From assembly GCA_963828415.1 (NCBI GenBank), contig CAWHEI010000003.1:248001-312000 (forward strand): 64,000 bases of DNA. The letters are read 5' to 3'. Under the pieces are notes generated by a model that worked only from the letters and a program-made list of their open reading frames with translations, ran no database searches and was not told the origin of the DNA. Below are positions 51,201 to 59,370 of this stretch, piece after piece. Positions within the stretch are counted from its first letter, which is position 1; each line of letters opens with the position of its first letter. This stretch comes from Sva-07 sp963828415 (GTDB taxonomy: Bacteria; Actinomycetota; Acidimicrobiia; Acidimicrobiales; Ilumatobacteraceae). The translations under genes were made by a program, and so were the position numbers.

Positions 51201-52498
51201 CCACCGTCGACGCCATCGTCGTCGGCGCGGGGCCTGCGGGGTCAGCGGCCGCGACCGTTCTCGCCCGCAAGGGCTACTCGGTGATCCTGCTCGAACGCGG
51301 TTCGTTCCCCGGGTCGAAGAACATGTACGGCGGGGTCGTGTATCCGCGCATCCTCGATCAGCTGCATCCAGAGTGGTGGAACGAGGCGCCCATCCAGCGG
51401 TGGATCACGCGTCGCTCCACGATGGTGCTGACCGACACCCAGGCGCTCACCGTCGACTTCCGGTCGGCCAACTGGGGCCAGCCGCCCTACAACGGCGCCA
51501 CCGCCTACCGACCAGACTGGGACCACTGGTTGGCGAGCAAGGCCGAAGCCGACGGCGCCCAACTCGTCTGCTCGACCACCGCCACCGGCCTGCTGCGCGA
51601 CGAACGCGGGCACGTCGTGGGTGTCACCACCGACCGTCCCGACGGCGACCTGCACGCCCGCATCGTGATCGCGTGCGACGGCGTCAACAGCTTCCTCGCC
51701 AAAGAGGCCGGCCTGTACGGCGAGGTCGATGCCGCCAACTACACCGTCGGGGTCAAAGAGACCATCGCACTGCCCAAGCACGTCATCGACGAACGCTTCG
51801 GCGTGCGCGACCGGGAGGGCGTCGACATCGAGATCCTCGGGGGCACGTCAGGCGTGAACGGTGGGGGTTTCGTCTACACGAACCTCGACACGCTCGCCGT
51901 CGGCGTGGTCCTGAAGCTGCCGAAGCTGGCCGCGCAGAAGCTGCGCCCCGAAACGATCATCGCCAACCTGAAGGCCCACCCAGGAATCGCACCGCTCGTG
52001 GAAGGCGGCGAGATCAAGGAGTACTCCGCCCACGTGATTCCCGAGGCCGGGCTGGCGATGATGCCGAAGCTGGCCGGCGACGGTCTGCTCGTCTCCGGCG
52101 ACGCGGCTGCGATGTGCCTCGCTGCGGGCATCTGGCTCGAAGGTGTGAACTTCGCGATGGCGAGCGGGATGTACGCCGCCGAAGCCGCCGCCGAAGCGCT
52201 CGCCGCGAACGACATGTCGGTCGCCGGGCTCGCTGGATACGAACGGCGGTTGAACGACACGTTCGTGCTGCGCGACCACCGCAAGTTGCGCCGCGCACCC
52301 TCACTCGTCCTGTCCGATCGTGTCCAGCATCTCTATCCGGACATGATCGCCAATACGGTGGAGCGCATGTTCCGGGTCGACAATCCCACGCCCAAGCCCG
52401 GGTTGCGGCGAATCCTCAACGAGGAGCGCAGGCGCGCCGGCGTGAAGCTCAAGGACCTTGCGAGCGACGCCCTCGACGGCCTGCGGAGCTTCGGATGA
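51197..52498 (+). CDS. FixC-like FAD-dependent ETF:quinone oxidoreductase-type flavoprotein
   Basis: 433 aa. N-terminal dinucleotide motif DAIVVGAGPAGSAAATVLARKG, the second motif ERGSFPGSKNMYGG and the FAD motif LLVSGDAAAMCLAAGIWLEGVNFAMASG near residue 295 fit the FixC / ETF-QO family. A quinone-binding helical region precedes the C-terminus. With the small ferredoxin-like gene next to it, it forms the two-part equivalent of ETF-ubiquinone oxidoreductase. The GTG start overlaps the ETF alpha gene by ATCGTGA. It probably sits on the inner face of the membrane. Confidence 0.92.
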   Translation: MTTVDAIVVGAGPAGSAAATVLARKGYSVILLERGSFPGSKNMYGGVVYPRILDQLHPEWWNEAPIQRWITRRSTMVLTDTQALTVDFRSANWGQPPYNGATAYRPDWDHWLASKAEADGAQLVCSTTATGLLRDERGHVVGVTTDRPDGDLHARIVIACDGVNSFLAKEAGLYGEVDAANYTVGVKETIALPKHVIDERFGVRDREGVDIEILGGTSGVNGGGFVYTNLDTLAVGVVLKLPKLAAQKLRPETIIANLKAHPGIAPLVEGGEIKEYSAHVIPEAGLAMMPKLAGDGLLVSGDAAAMCLAAGIWLEGVNFAMASGMYAAEAAAEALAANDMSVAGLAGYERRLNDTFVLRDHRKLRRAPSLVLSDRVQHLYPDMIANTVERMFRVDNPTPKPGLRRILNEERRRAGVKLKDLASDALDGLRSFG

Positions 52499-52791
52499 TC
52501 GAGCGCTGGCCCGAGCTGTCGTTCGAAGACCTGATCGGCACCACCCGTTTCGACATCCACGAACGAGCGCACATCACCGTCGACGACGAGATCTGCGCCG
52601 ACTGCTCGACACGCGGTTGCGTGGTCGCGTGCCCCGCCAATCTGTTCGTCCCGACGAGCGACGGTGGCATCCTCTTCAACTACGAGCAGTGCTTCGAATG
52701 CGGCACCTGCTACCTCGTGTGCAACGAGGAAGGCGCGATCACCTGGACCTATCCCGAAGGCGGCCACGGCGTCGTCTTCAAGCGGACCTGA
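52495..52791 (+). CDS. FixX-like ferredoxin
   Basis: 98 aa. One 4Fe-4S binding set, CFECGTCYLVCNEEG, and a second partial set, CADCSTRGCVVACPANLF, where spacing differs from the classic CxxCxxCxxxCP. This is the pattern of FixX and of the ferredoxin-like C-terminus of ETF-QO. It would accept electrons from the FAD of the FixC-like protein. The ATG overlaps the fixC-like stop by 4 bases. The next gene starts 20 bases later. Confidence 0.9.
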   Translation: MIERWPELSFEDLIGTTRFDIHERAHITVDDEICADCSTRGCVVACPANLFVPTSDGGILFNYEQCFECGTCYLVCNEEGAITWTYPEGGHGVVFKRT

Positions 52792-52811
52792 CCGATCGTG
52801 ACGAGACTGCT

Positions 52812-53660
52812 GTGAAGATCGCCGTCTGCTGGAAATGGGTGTCGCTCGATCGCGAGCGCGAGGCCGACCGTCGATGGTCGGGCGTGTCTGCCGCCGACGA
52901 GGCGGCGCTCGAAGTCGCGCTGACGATCGCCGACCATGCCAACGCAACCGGCACCGCCGAGACGACCGAGGTCAGGGTGCTCTGCCTCGGCCCGGCGAGC
53001 GCCGACGACGTGCTGCGTGACGCACTCGCTGCCGGCGCGACGTCGGCCGTGCGCGTCGATGCCTCGACCGAGCTCGACAGCCAGGTCGTGGCCGTGGCGC
53101 TTGCCGAACATCTCGGCGACCGGGACCTGGTGGTGTGCGGCGACTACTCGCTCGATCGGGGCACCGGTTCGGTTCCGGCATTCCTCGCCGACGAACTGTC
53201 GAGCGCACAAGCCCTCGGGCTGCTGGAGGTCCGTGTCCCGGCTGACAACACGTCGAGTGCGTTGCGCGTGGTTCGTCGCCTCGATGGCGGCCGACGCGAG
53301 ATCCTCGACGTCGTGGCGCCGGCTGTGCTGTCGGTCGAAGGGTCGGCAGCCTCGTTGCGACGTGCCTCACTGGCCGCGTCGCTGGCCGCTCGCACCGCGC
53401 CGATCGAGACGGTTCGAGGACCCCACGGTCGACTGCCCGAAGCCGAGGTCCACCCCTATCGACCGAGGGCCAGAGTGCTGCCCGCACCTGCCGGTGGCTC
53501 GCTCGACCGTGTGCGTCAGATCCTCGATGTCGGTGGCAGCGACGTCCACGCCGAGCTGCTCACCCTCGATCCACCGGCGGCCGCCGCGAAGATCCTCGAA
53601 CAGCTGCGCGACTGGGGCTACCTCGATGCTCCTGCGTCGGCTCATCCCGGAGCCGACTGA
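52812..53660 (+). CDS. Divergent electron transfer flavoprotein beta subunit, mycofactocin-associated
   Basis: 282 aa. The N-terminus VKIAVCWKWVSLDRE, the glycine/acid-rich region GDYSLDRGTGSVPAFLADEL and the segment DVVAPAVLSVEGSAASLRRASLAASLA correspond to the ETF beta fold, but the usual AMP-binding signature is not recognisable, so the protein is distant from the normal EtfB at 24329. It is in the operon with the alpha, FixC-like and FixX-like genes. GTG 52812 is preceded by GACGAGACTGCT without a strong ribosome site. It ends 9 bases before mftE. Confidence 0.85.
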   Translation: MKIAVCWKWVSLDREREADRRWSGVSAADEAALEVALTIADHANATGTAETTEVRVLCLGPASADDVLRDALAAGATSAVRVDASTELDSQVVAVALAEHLGDRDLVVCGDYSLDRGTGSVPAFLADELSSAQALGLLEVRVPADNTSSALRVVRRLDGGRREILDVVAPAVLSVEGSAASLRRASLAASLAARTAPIETVRGPHGRLPEAEVHPYRPRARVLPAPAGGSLDRVRQILDVGGSDVHAELLTLDPPAAAAKILEQLRDWGYLDAPASAHPGAD

Positions 53661-53669
53661 GGCATCGCG

Positions 53670-54398
53670 ATGCGACTCGGTGATGCAACATGGTCGGAGG
53701 TCGACGGCATCGCACGCCGCCGCGACGACCGCGAGGCGCCTGCACCGATCCTGTTGATTCCCGTCGGCTCGACCGAACAACACGGCCCCCACCTGCCGCT
53801 CGCGACCGACACGATCATCGCGGAGGAACTCGCCGGCCGGGCGGTTCATCACACCGACGGATTGATGATCGGACCGACGATCAGCGTGAGCGCGTCGGGT
53901 GAACACGCCGACTTCCCCGGCACGTTGTCGATCGGTTCCGCGGTGACGACATCGGTGTTCGTCGAACTCGTCCGCAGCGCCGACTGGGCCGCTGGTGTCG
54001 TGCTGGTCAACGGCCATGGCGGCAACCACGCAGCGATCACGGAGGCCGTGGCGATCGTGACCGCCGAAGGACGCCGAGCGTTGGCCTGGTCACCGTCGTG
54101 GCCGCAACGACGCGACGGCGGACCCGCCGACCTCCATGCCGGACGCATCGAGACCTCGATGATGCTGGCGATCGATCCCGGACTGGTCCGGCTGGAGTTG
54201 GCAGCGCCAGGCGCCGACGCCTCGATCGCGGAACTGCGTGAACGCGGTGTGCGTGCGGTGAGCGCCAGCGGCGTGCTCGGCGACCCCGAGGGCGCGTCGG
54301 GCGGTGAGGGCGAGCGGTTCATCTCGGCATTCGTCGACGACCTCGTCCACCAGATCGAGCGCTGGCGACCGCTCGGCCCCGCCGCCTCGGACGGCTGA
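53670..54398 (+). CDS. mftE: Creatininase-family peptidase, probable MftE
   Basis: 242 aa. The creatininase-fold metal ligands are in PVGSTEQHGPHLPLATD (near 35), VNGHGGNHAAI (near 115) and DLHAGRIETSMML (near 150). MftE removes the N-terminal part of the MftA precursor and leaves a Val-Tyr-derived core. The neighbour downstream is an MftF-type glycosyltransferase, which strengthens the call. No mftA-D is in the window, so the precursor must come from elsewhere. An alternative is a simple creatininase-like amidase. Confidence 0.85.
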   Translation: MRLGDATWSEVDGIARRRDDREAPAPILLIPVGSTEQHGPHLPLATDTIIAEELAGRAVHHTDGLMIGPTISVSASGEHADFPGTLSIGSAVTTSVFVELVRSADWAAGVVLVNGHGGNHAAITEAVAIVTAEGRRALAWSPSWPQRRDGGPADLHAGRIETSMMLAIDPGLVRLELAAPGADASIAELRERGVRAVSASGVLGDPEGASGGEGERFISAFVDDLVHQIERWRPLGPAASDG

Positions 54399-54399
54399 C

Positions 54400-55635
54400 G
54401 TGCGTTTCGAGGTCGATGCGTCGTGGCAGCGCTTCGACGCCGTGGTGTTGGCCGGGTCGCCGCTGCGGTTGTTCCGACTGACGCCGGGTGGTGTCCGGGT
54501 CGTCGAGCAGATCGAGGCCGGCGGCGAGGTGGCCCCGTCCGCGCTGGTCGGGCGACTCTCCGACGCCGGCGCCGTCCATCCGTTGCGCAACGACGAGCGA
54601 GCCGCACGCTTCGACGTCGACGATGTCACCGTCGTGACTCCGCAACTCGGCGGTGCCGCGCACGACGACGGCCGAATCACGGTCGACGACGGGTCCGTTC
54701 CCCCGATCGTCGGTGCCGGACTCCGCCTCGACATCAACCGGGGGCCGGCTGCTGCCCGCAACGCCGCCCGACCCCTCGTCGAGACGCCGCTCATCGCATT
54801 TCTCGATGCCGACGTGTCGACGCCGAATCCGCAGTGGGCGGCCGAACTGCTCTGGCACTTCGACGACCCACGAGTTGCGTTGGTCGCACCGCGCATCTGC
54901 GGCGAGGCGCGATCACCACTCGACCTGGGCGACCAGCCCGCACGTGTCCGGGCAGGAACCCGTGTGAGCTACGTGCCGGGAGCTGCGCTGGTGGTTCGCA
55001 GCGACGCATTCGACGCGATCGGCGGGTTCGACGAGTTGTTGCGATTCGGCGAAGACGTCGATCTGGTCTGGCGACTCGACGAGGCGGGGTGGCTCTGCCG
55101 CTACGACCCCTCCGTGACGGTCTGGCACGAACCGCGCGATTCATGGCGAGCGAGGTTGCGCCAGCATGCCGGCTACGGAACGTCGGCCGCGGCGCTCGCG
55201 ATGCGCCACCCACGAGCGCTGTCTCCGCTGCATGTCAACGGTTGGACTGCGGCGACCTGGTCACTGGCACTGGTCGGCCGGGTTCCCGCCGCCTTGGCTC
55301 TGGGCGCAGGCAGCAGCGCGGCGTTGGTCCGCAAGCTGCCCGACGTGCCACCTCGAGCATCGTCGATGTTGGCGATCCGCGGCCATCTCCTGGCCGGTCG
55401 CCAGTTCGCAGCGGCAGCGCGCCGCGTGTGGTGGCCAATGCTCGCGGCGGTGGCAATCGTGTCGAGACGGGGTCGCTGGTGGGCAGCCGCGGCACTGCTG
55501 AGCGACCTGAGAAGCGCCCCGACCGACCTCGCCTACGGCTGGGGTGTGTGGAGCGGCATGCGGCGCCTGCGGACGCTGGCACCGATCGTCCCCCGCCTCA
55601 GCGCATGGCCGGGACGTCGACCGCCGACGGCGTGA
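54400..55635 (+). CDS. mftF: Mycofactocin glycosyltransferase MftF-type protein
   Basis: 411 aa. An N-terminal PqqD-like segment (FDAVVLAGSPLRLFRLTPGGV near residue 10-35, VAPSALVGRLSDAG) is followed by a family-2 glycosyltransferase whose early strand is poorly conserved (NRGPAAARNAARPLVETPLIAF near 110; LDADVSTPNP with the metal-binding Asp-x-Asp). GGFDELLRFGEDVDLVWRLDEAGW is the acceptor region. The C-terminus has hydrophobic stretches. MftF attaches beta-1,4 glucose units to mycofactocin. The GTG starts 1 base after the mftE stop, so they are co-transcribed. Confidence 0.85.
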   Translation: MRFEVDASWQRFDAVVLAGSPLRLFRLTPGGVRVVEQIEAGGEVAPSALVGRLSDAGAVHPLRNDERAARFDVDDVTVVTPQLGGAAHDDGRITVDDGSVPPIVGAGLRLDINRGPAAARNAARPLVETPLIAFLDADVSTPNPQWAAELLWHFDDPRVALVAPRICGEARSPLDLGDQPARVRAGTRVSYVPGAALVVRSDAFDAIGGFDELLRFGEDVDLVWRLDEAGWLCRYDPSVTVWHEPRDSWRARLRQHAGYGTSAAALAMRHPRALSPLHVNGWTAATWSLALVGRVPAALALGAGSSAALVRKLPDVPPRASSMLAIRGHLLAGRQFAAAARRVWWPMLAAVAIVSRRGRWWAAAALLSDLRSAPTDLAYGWGVWSGMRRLRTLAPIVPRLSAWPGRRPPTA

Positions 55636-56179
55636 GCGTGGTCACCTCGGTGGCCGCAGGCACTTCCTCGCGGGCTTCGACGAGCGCTCGGCGAAGTCGA
55701 TCGCTGATGTCGTCGCAGTCGGCGCACCCCCAGATCGCGCTGTAGGCGATGCAGCCGAGGCAGACCGCGAAGGCCGCTTCCAGTGTGGCCGCGACGGCGA
55801 GCAGGGCGATCAACACCAGCGCCACGCCGGGCGCGCCGAGTGCCCAGGCGATCGAGGCCGATGCGGTGAACGCCAATCCGATCGATTGGGCGAAGCGCTT
55901 CGGTCGTCCGGGCACCTGGCGCGACTCGAAACCGGGCCGACGGCCGCGCAGCCGGTTCTCCACCGCCGGTGTCGCAATTCTCGTCACGAACTGCCCGAGT
56001 GGCGACAGCGTCGGGCCGCTTGCCACACGTGCCAGGAATCCGTACGTGAGCGGAACGAGCACCCACCATTCGCGTACGACGAGAAAGATGATCGCCTCGA
56101 TGACCACGCCGAGGGCGACGAGACGGGCCGAGGTCTCGTTGACCGGGTCGGGGAAGCTCAGCAGTGCTCGCACGTTCAC
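55598..56179 (-). CDS. DUF4395 family membrane protein
   Basis: 193 aa, with four probable membrane helices (SARLVALGVVIEAIIFLVV, WWVLVPLTYGFLARV, GLAFTASASIAWALG and ALVLIALLAVAATLEAAFA). The DUF4395 core is recognisable in GPTLSPLGQFVTR, the PGRPKRFAQSIG loop and the C-terminal CLGCIAYSAIWGCADC, which adds two more cysteines to the usual CxxC. A thiol-redox role in the membrane is possible but unproven. The gene ends inside the end of the mftF gene in opposite orientation. GTG 56179 is leaderless by TAGCGT. Confidence 0.82.
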   Translation of the reverse strand: MNVRALLSFPDPVNETSARLVALGVVIEAIIFLVVREWWVLVPLTYGFLARVASGPTLSPLGQFVTRIATPAVENRLRGRRPGFESRQVPGRPKRFAQSIGLAFTASASIAWALGAPGVALVLIALLAVAATLEAAFAVCLGCIAYSAIWGCADCDDISDRLRRALVEAREEVPAATEVTTLTPSAVDVPAMR

Positions 56180-56186
56180 CGGCCGA

Positions 56187-56192
56187 ACGCTA
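56187..56192 (-). promoter_or_regulatory. Probable -10 box (TAGCGT on minus strand) of the DUF4395 gene
   Basis: TAGCGT on the minus strand ends 7 bases before GTG 56179. It is divergent from the promoter at 56267. Confidence 0.5.
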
Positions 56193-56266
56193 TCGGTGAT
56201 AATTCCGATCAACAAAGTCGGGATTAACGGGCTCGGACCCACCGCTCGCACCACGCGCTGCAGCAC

Positions 56267-56272
56267 TAGCGT
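56267..56272 (+). promoter_or_regulatory. Probable -10 box (TAGCGT) of the alanine-racemase-like gene
   Basis: TAGCGT ends 7 bases before GTG 56280. Confidence 0.5.
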
Positions 56273-56279
56273 CGCTGAG

Positions 56280-57197
56280 GTGACGATCACGCTCACCGTT
56301 CGCACCGCTCCGTGGAGAGCCCACGTCGCTCGCCTCGCGAACGCGGTCGACGGGCTCGTGCCGGTCGTCAAGGGCAACGGCTACGGGTTCGGACGGATTG
56401 CGCTCGCTCGTATGGCGTCGGAATTCTGCGACACCGTGGCGGTCGGAACGGTGCACGAACTCGATGGACTCCCGGACGAACTCCACGCCGTGGTCCTCAC
56501 GCCGACGCTGGTCGCGCCGGCCTCAGCGACGCCGATCCTGACCGTTGGGTGCCAGGACCACGTCGAGGCACTCGATGGGTGGGGCGGTCGCGTGCTGGTG
56601 AAGCTCGAGTCGTCGATGCACCGCTACGGCCGCGACCCGGCCCTGATCGACGCCGCCCGCAAGCGAGGGCTCGACGTGATCGGGGTCAGCATCCACCCCC
56701 CGCTGGCAGGGTCGCCGGGCGACCACGCCGACGAGATCTGTGCGCTGTTGGCAGACGTCGATCCCGACCTGACCGTCTGGCTCAGCCACCTCGACCCGCC
56801 GACGTACCACTCGCTGCCGACGACGCACACCTATCGGCTGCGCCTTGGCACGTCGTTGTGGCACGGCGACAAATCGCTGCTGCAACTCAGCGCCGACGTG
56901 CTCGATGTCCGAGAGATCCGAGCCGGCCAGCGTGCCGGCTACCGCCAGACGCCCGTCGACGCCGACGGACACCTCGTGATGATCGGGGTGGGCACGGCGA
57001 ACGGCGTCACGCCCCTGGCGGACGGGCGCAGTCCGTTCCACTTCGAGCGCCGGCGGCTCGCGCTGCACGAAGCACCTCACATGCACACCTCGATGGCGTT
57101 CGTGCCCGACGGCGAACCCGTTCCGTCGGTCGGCGCCGGTGTCGACGTGCAGCGTCCGCTCACGATGACGACCGTGGACGCCATCGACTGGGTCTGA
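56280..57197 (+). CDS. Alanine racemase-like PLP protein
   Basis: 305 aa, shorter than the usual ~370 aa alanine racemase. The PLP-binding lysine is in LVPVVKGNGYGFGRIAL near residue 32, and barrel strands VLVKLESSMHRYG and LDVIGVSIHPP follow. The C-terminal domain is short: the segment with the second catalytic tyrosine (usually MDQ-like) is not recognisable, although AGYRQTPVDADGHL is present. It may racemise another amino acid or act as a PLP-binding regulator. It is co-directional with a membrane protein 4 bases downstream. Start GTG 56280. Confidence 0.8.
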   Translation: MTITLTVRTAPWRAHVARLANAVDGLVPVVKGNGYGFGRIALARMASEFCDTVAVGTVHELDGLPDELHAVVLTPTLVAPASATPILTVGCQDHVEALDGWGGRVLVKLESSMHRYGRDPALIDAARKRGLDVIGVSIHPPLAGSPGDHADEICALLADVDPDLTVWLSHLDPPTYHSLPTTHTYRLRLGTSLWHGDKSLLQLSADVLDVREIRAGQRAGYRQTPVDADGHLVMIGVGTANGVTPLADGRSPFHFERRRLALHEAPHMHTSMAFVPDGEPVPSVGAGVDVQRPLTMTTVDAIDWV

Positions 57198-57201
57198 ACC
57201 C

Positions 57202-58314
57202 GTGAGCCTGCGCGTCCCCACCTCGACGTTCGCCGACACCGCCCCGTCAGCGCGGCTGTCCGGGCCCGACGTGGTCCGCGCTGTCGCACTGATCGGCGTC
57301 GTCGTCATGAACTACCACGGCTACCTGATCCTGCGCGACCTCGAGTCCGGTGGGTCCTACTCGCCGACTGGGTGGCTCGATGAGCTGTTCGATCCGTGGG
57401 ACGGGCCCTTGTCGACCCGATTCGCTGCCACGTTCGTACTCGTCGCCGGCGTCGGGGTCACGCTGCTCACGCGCCGGGTCTCCGGCGACTCGACACGCAT
57501 CACCGAGATGCGCTGGCGGCTGGTCCGGCGGGGGGTGCTGCTGTACCTGGTCGGCCTGCTGCTCGAACAGATCTGGCCGGGGACGATCATCGTCTACTAC
57601 GGCGCGATGTTCGTGCTTGCGGCAGCGATCTTCACGTGGCGATCGCGTTGGATCGTGGCGATCGGCATTGCCGCCACCATCGCGGCAACGTCGCTGCGTG
57701 CGTGGCAATTCGACCGCGCTCGCGACGGCTACTCGACGTCCTGGCTGTCCCAACCCGGCGACGATTCGATTCGGCGCTACGCCTTCGACGTGTTCGTCAA
57801 CGGCACCCACCCAGTGCTTCCGTGGTTCGCCTTCCTCTGCGCCGGCATCGTGCTCGGTCGGATCCTCGTGATGCCGTGGTGGCGACGGGCCGCAGCGGCG
57901 ACCGGCGCCGGCCTGGTCGCAGTCGCCTGGCTGTTGTCGGTGCTGCCGACAACCGATCTCCAAGCAGTCGCAGTCTCCTTGAATCCGCTCGATCGCAGCG
58001 CCGCATACGTCGCAAGCGCACTCGGCACGGCACTGCTCGGCTACGTCGCCATCGATTGGCTCGCCGAGCGATTTCCTCGCTCGACCGACCCGCTGCGCCG
58101 AGCCGGACAGCTCACGTTGTCGCTGTATCTCGCGCACGTCCTGGTGTTCAATCTGGTCGTCGACTGGCTCGGGTGGGTCGAGCCGGCCGGAACCGGCACG
58201 GCACTACTGGTGGCGGCCGGATTCTGGATCTTGGCGATCGCGTGCGCCGGTTGGTGGCAGCGACGGTTCGGACGCGGACCGGCCGAGTACGTCTACCGAG
58301 CGTTCGGCGGCTGA
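57202..58314 (+). CDS. DUF418-like polytopic membrane protein (possible acyltransferase)
   Basis: 370 aa with about ten membrane helices. The first segment SGPDVVRAVALIGVVVMNYHGYL resembles the catalytic start of heparan-alpha-glucosaminide acetyltransferase-like and DUF418 proteins, and the C-terminal LSLYLAHVLVFNLVVDWL with FGRGPAEYVYR is the DUF418 end. Such proteins are predicted to transfer acyl groups across the membrane. GTG 57202 is 4 bases after the racemase-like stop, so the two genes form an operon. Its 3' end overlaps the convergent ROK gene by 22 bases. Confidence 0.83.
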   Translation: MSLRVPTSTFADTAPSARLSGPDVVRAVALIGVVVMNYHGYLILRDLESGGSYSPTGWLDELFDPWDGPLSTRFAATFVLVAGVGVTLLTRRVSGDSTRITEMRWRLVRRGVLLYLVGLLLEQIWPGTIIVYYGAMFVLAAAIFTWRSRWIVAIGIAATIAATSLRAWQFDRARDGYSTSWLSQPGDDSIRRYAFDVFVNGTHPVLPWFAFLCAGIVLGRILVMPWWRRAAAATGAGLVAVAWLLSVLPTTDLQAVAVSLNPLDRSAAYVASALGTALLGYVAIDWLAERFPRSTDPLRRAGQLTLSLYLAHVLVFNLVVDWLGWVEPAGTGTALLVAAGFWILAIACAGWWQRRFGRGPAEYVYRAFGG

Positions 58315-59288
58315 CGCAAGGCGCTCGAAGGGCGCCGGCGGGCCGCGCGCCGCAGTCCTCGCCACCCGACGGCGCCGGCTCCGACGAGCGGGCCCTGCTC
58401 GCCGAGTCGCGACGGGGTGATCCGCGCTCCCCGGCTGTACGGCTGACGCGCGTGATCGTCGAGCGACACCTGAGCGGCATGGAAGAACGTCGAGCCGAAC
58501 CCGAGCGCCACACTGCCACCCACCACCACGAGCGACAGATCGAACGCGTTGCACATCGACGCCGCAGCGCGGCCGACGAGGTCACCGGTTCGCTGCATGA
58601 TCTGGTACGAGGGCTCGCTCACCGGTCGACCGGTGATCGCATCGATGGCTTGTCCGGACGCCTCGGCTTCGAGACATCCCTGCGTGCCGCAGGCGCAGCG
58701 GCGTCCTCCCGGCTCGACGATGAAATGACCGATCTGGCCGGCGTAGCCCGACTCGCCGTCGAGGAGGTCGCCGTTGAGAATGATGCCACCGGACACCCCA
58801 GCGGACACGGTGATCGCACAGAAGTTCGGCTGCCCCTGCGCTGCGCCGAGCCATCCTTCGGCGAGAGCGAGCGCTTTCGCGTCGAGGTCGCCGTGCACGG
58901 CGTGGCCGGACAGCTCTTCGAGACGTGATCGCAACGGGAAGTTGCGCCATCCGGGCACGCTGAGCGGCGACACCAGTTCGAGGCCGCGGCTGGCGTGGCC
59001 GCCGCTCGTGAGACCGATCGCCCGTACGACCACTTCGTGACGAGACTCGGCCCGCTCGAGCATCTCGGTGACGATCGACGCCAGGGCGGTGTACTGCGAT
59101 TCGGGCCCGTCGTCGACCTCGATCGGCGCGCGCGCACGATCGATCAGAACGCCGCGCGCGGTGACCAGACCGGCCTGGAAGTGCGTTGCGCCGACGTCGA
59201 CCGCGACGACCACGTCGCCGATCGACTCGACCGGCGTACCGCTTGCGGCGGCTGCGGTCTCGAGCGGTTCGGCGGCGACATCGGACAT
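58293..59288 (-). CDS. ROK family protein (sugar kinase or related)
   Basis: 331 aa. The ATP-binding motif DVVVAVDVGATHFQAGLV is near residue 25, the catalytic-region VSAGVSGGIILNGDLLDG near 160, and the ROK zinc motif CACGTQGCLEAEASG near 198. A possible role is phosphorylation of glucose or N-acetyl sugars. It lacks a helix-turn-helix, so it is a kinase rather than a repressor. The C-terminus is Arg-rich and overlaps the end of the DUF418-like gene. ATG 59288 is 10 bases from TACCGT. Confidence 0.9.
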   Translation of the reverse strand: MSDVAAEPLETAAAASGTPVESIGDVVVAVDVGATHFQAGLVTARGVLIDRARAPIEVDDGPESQYTALASIVTEMLERAESRHEVVVRAIGLTSGGHASRGLELVSPLSVPGWRNFPLRSRLEELSGHAVHGDLDAKALALAEGWLGAAQGQPNFCAITVSAGVSGGIILNGDLLDGESGYAGQIGHFIVEPGGRRCACGTQGCLEAEASGQAIDAITGRPVSEPSYQIMQRTGDLVGRAAASMCNAFDLSLVVVGGSVALGFGSTFFHAAQVSLDDHARQPYSRGARITPSRLGEQGPLVGAGAVGWRGLRRAARRRPSSALRQPPNAR

Positions 59289-59298
59289 CGGCCCGCAA

Positions 59299-59304
59299 AC
59301 GGTA
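59299..59304 (-). promoter_or_regulatory. Probable -10 box (TACCGT on minus strand) of the ROK gene
   Basis: TACCGT on the minus strand ends 10 bases before ATG 59288. Confidence 0.4.
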
Positions 59305-59370
59305 GCGGGACCGGACCACTAGTGTCGTGAGAACGCGCTTGACCTGCCGAGGGCACGTGCCGATACCACC

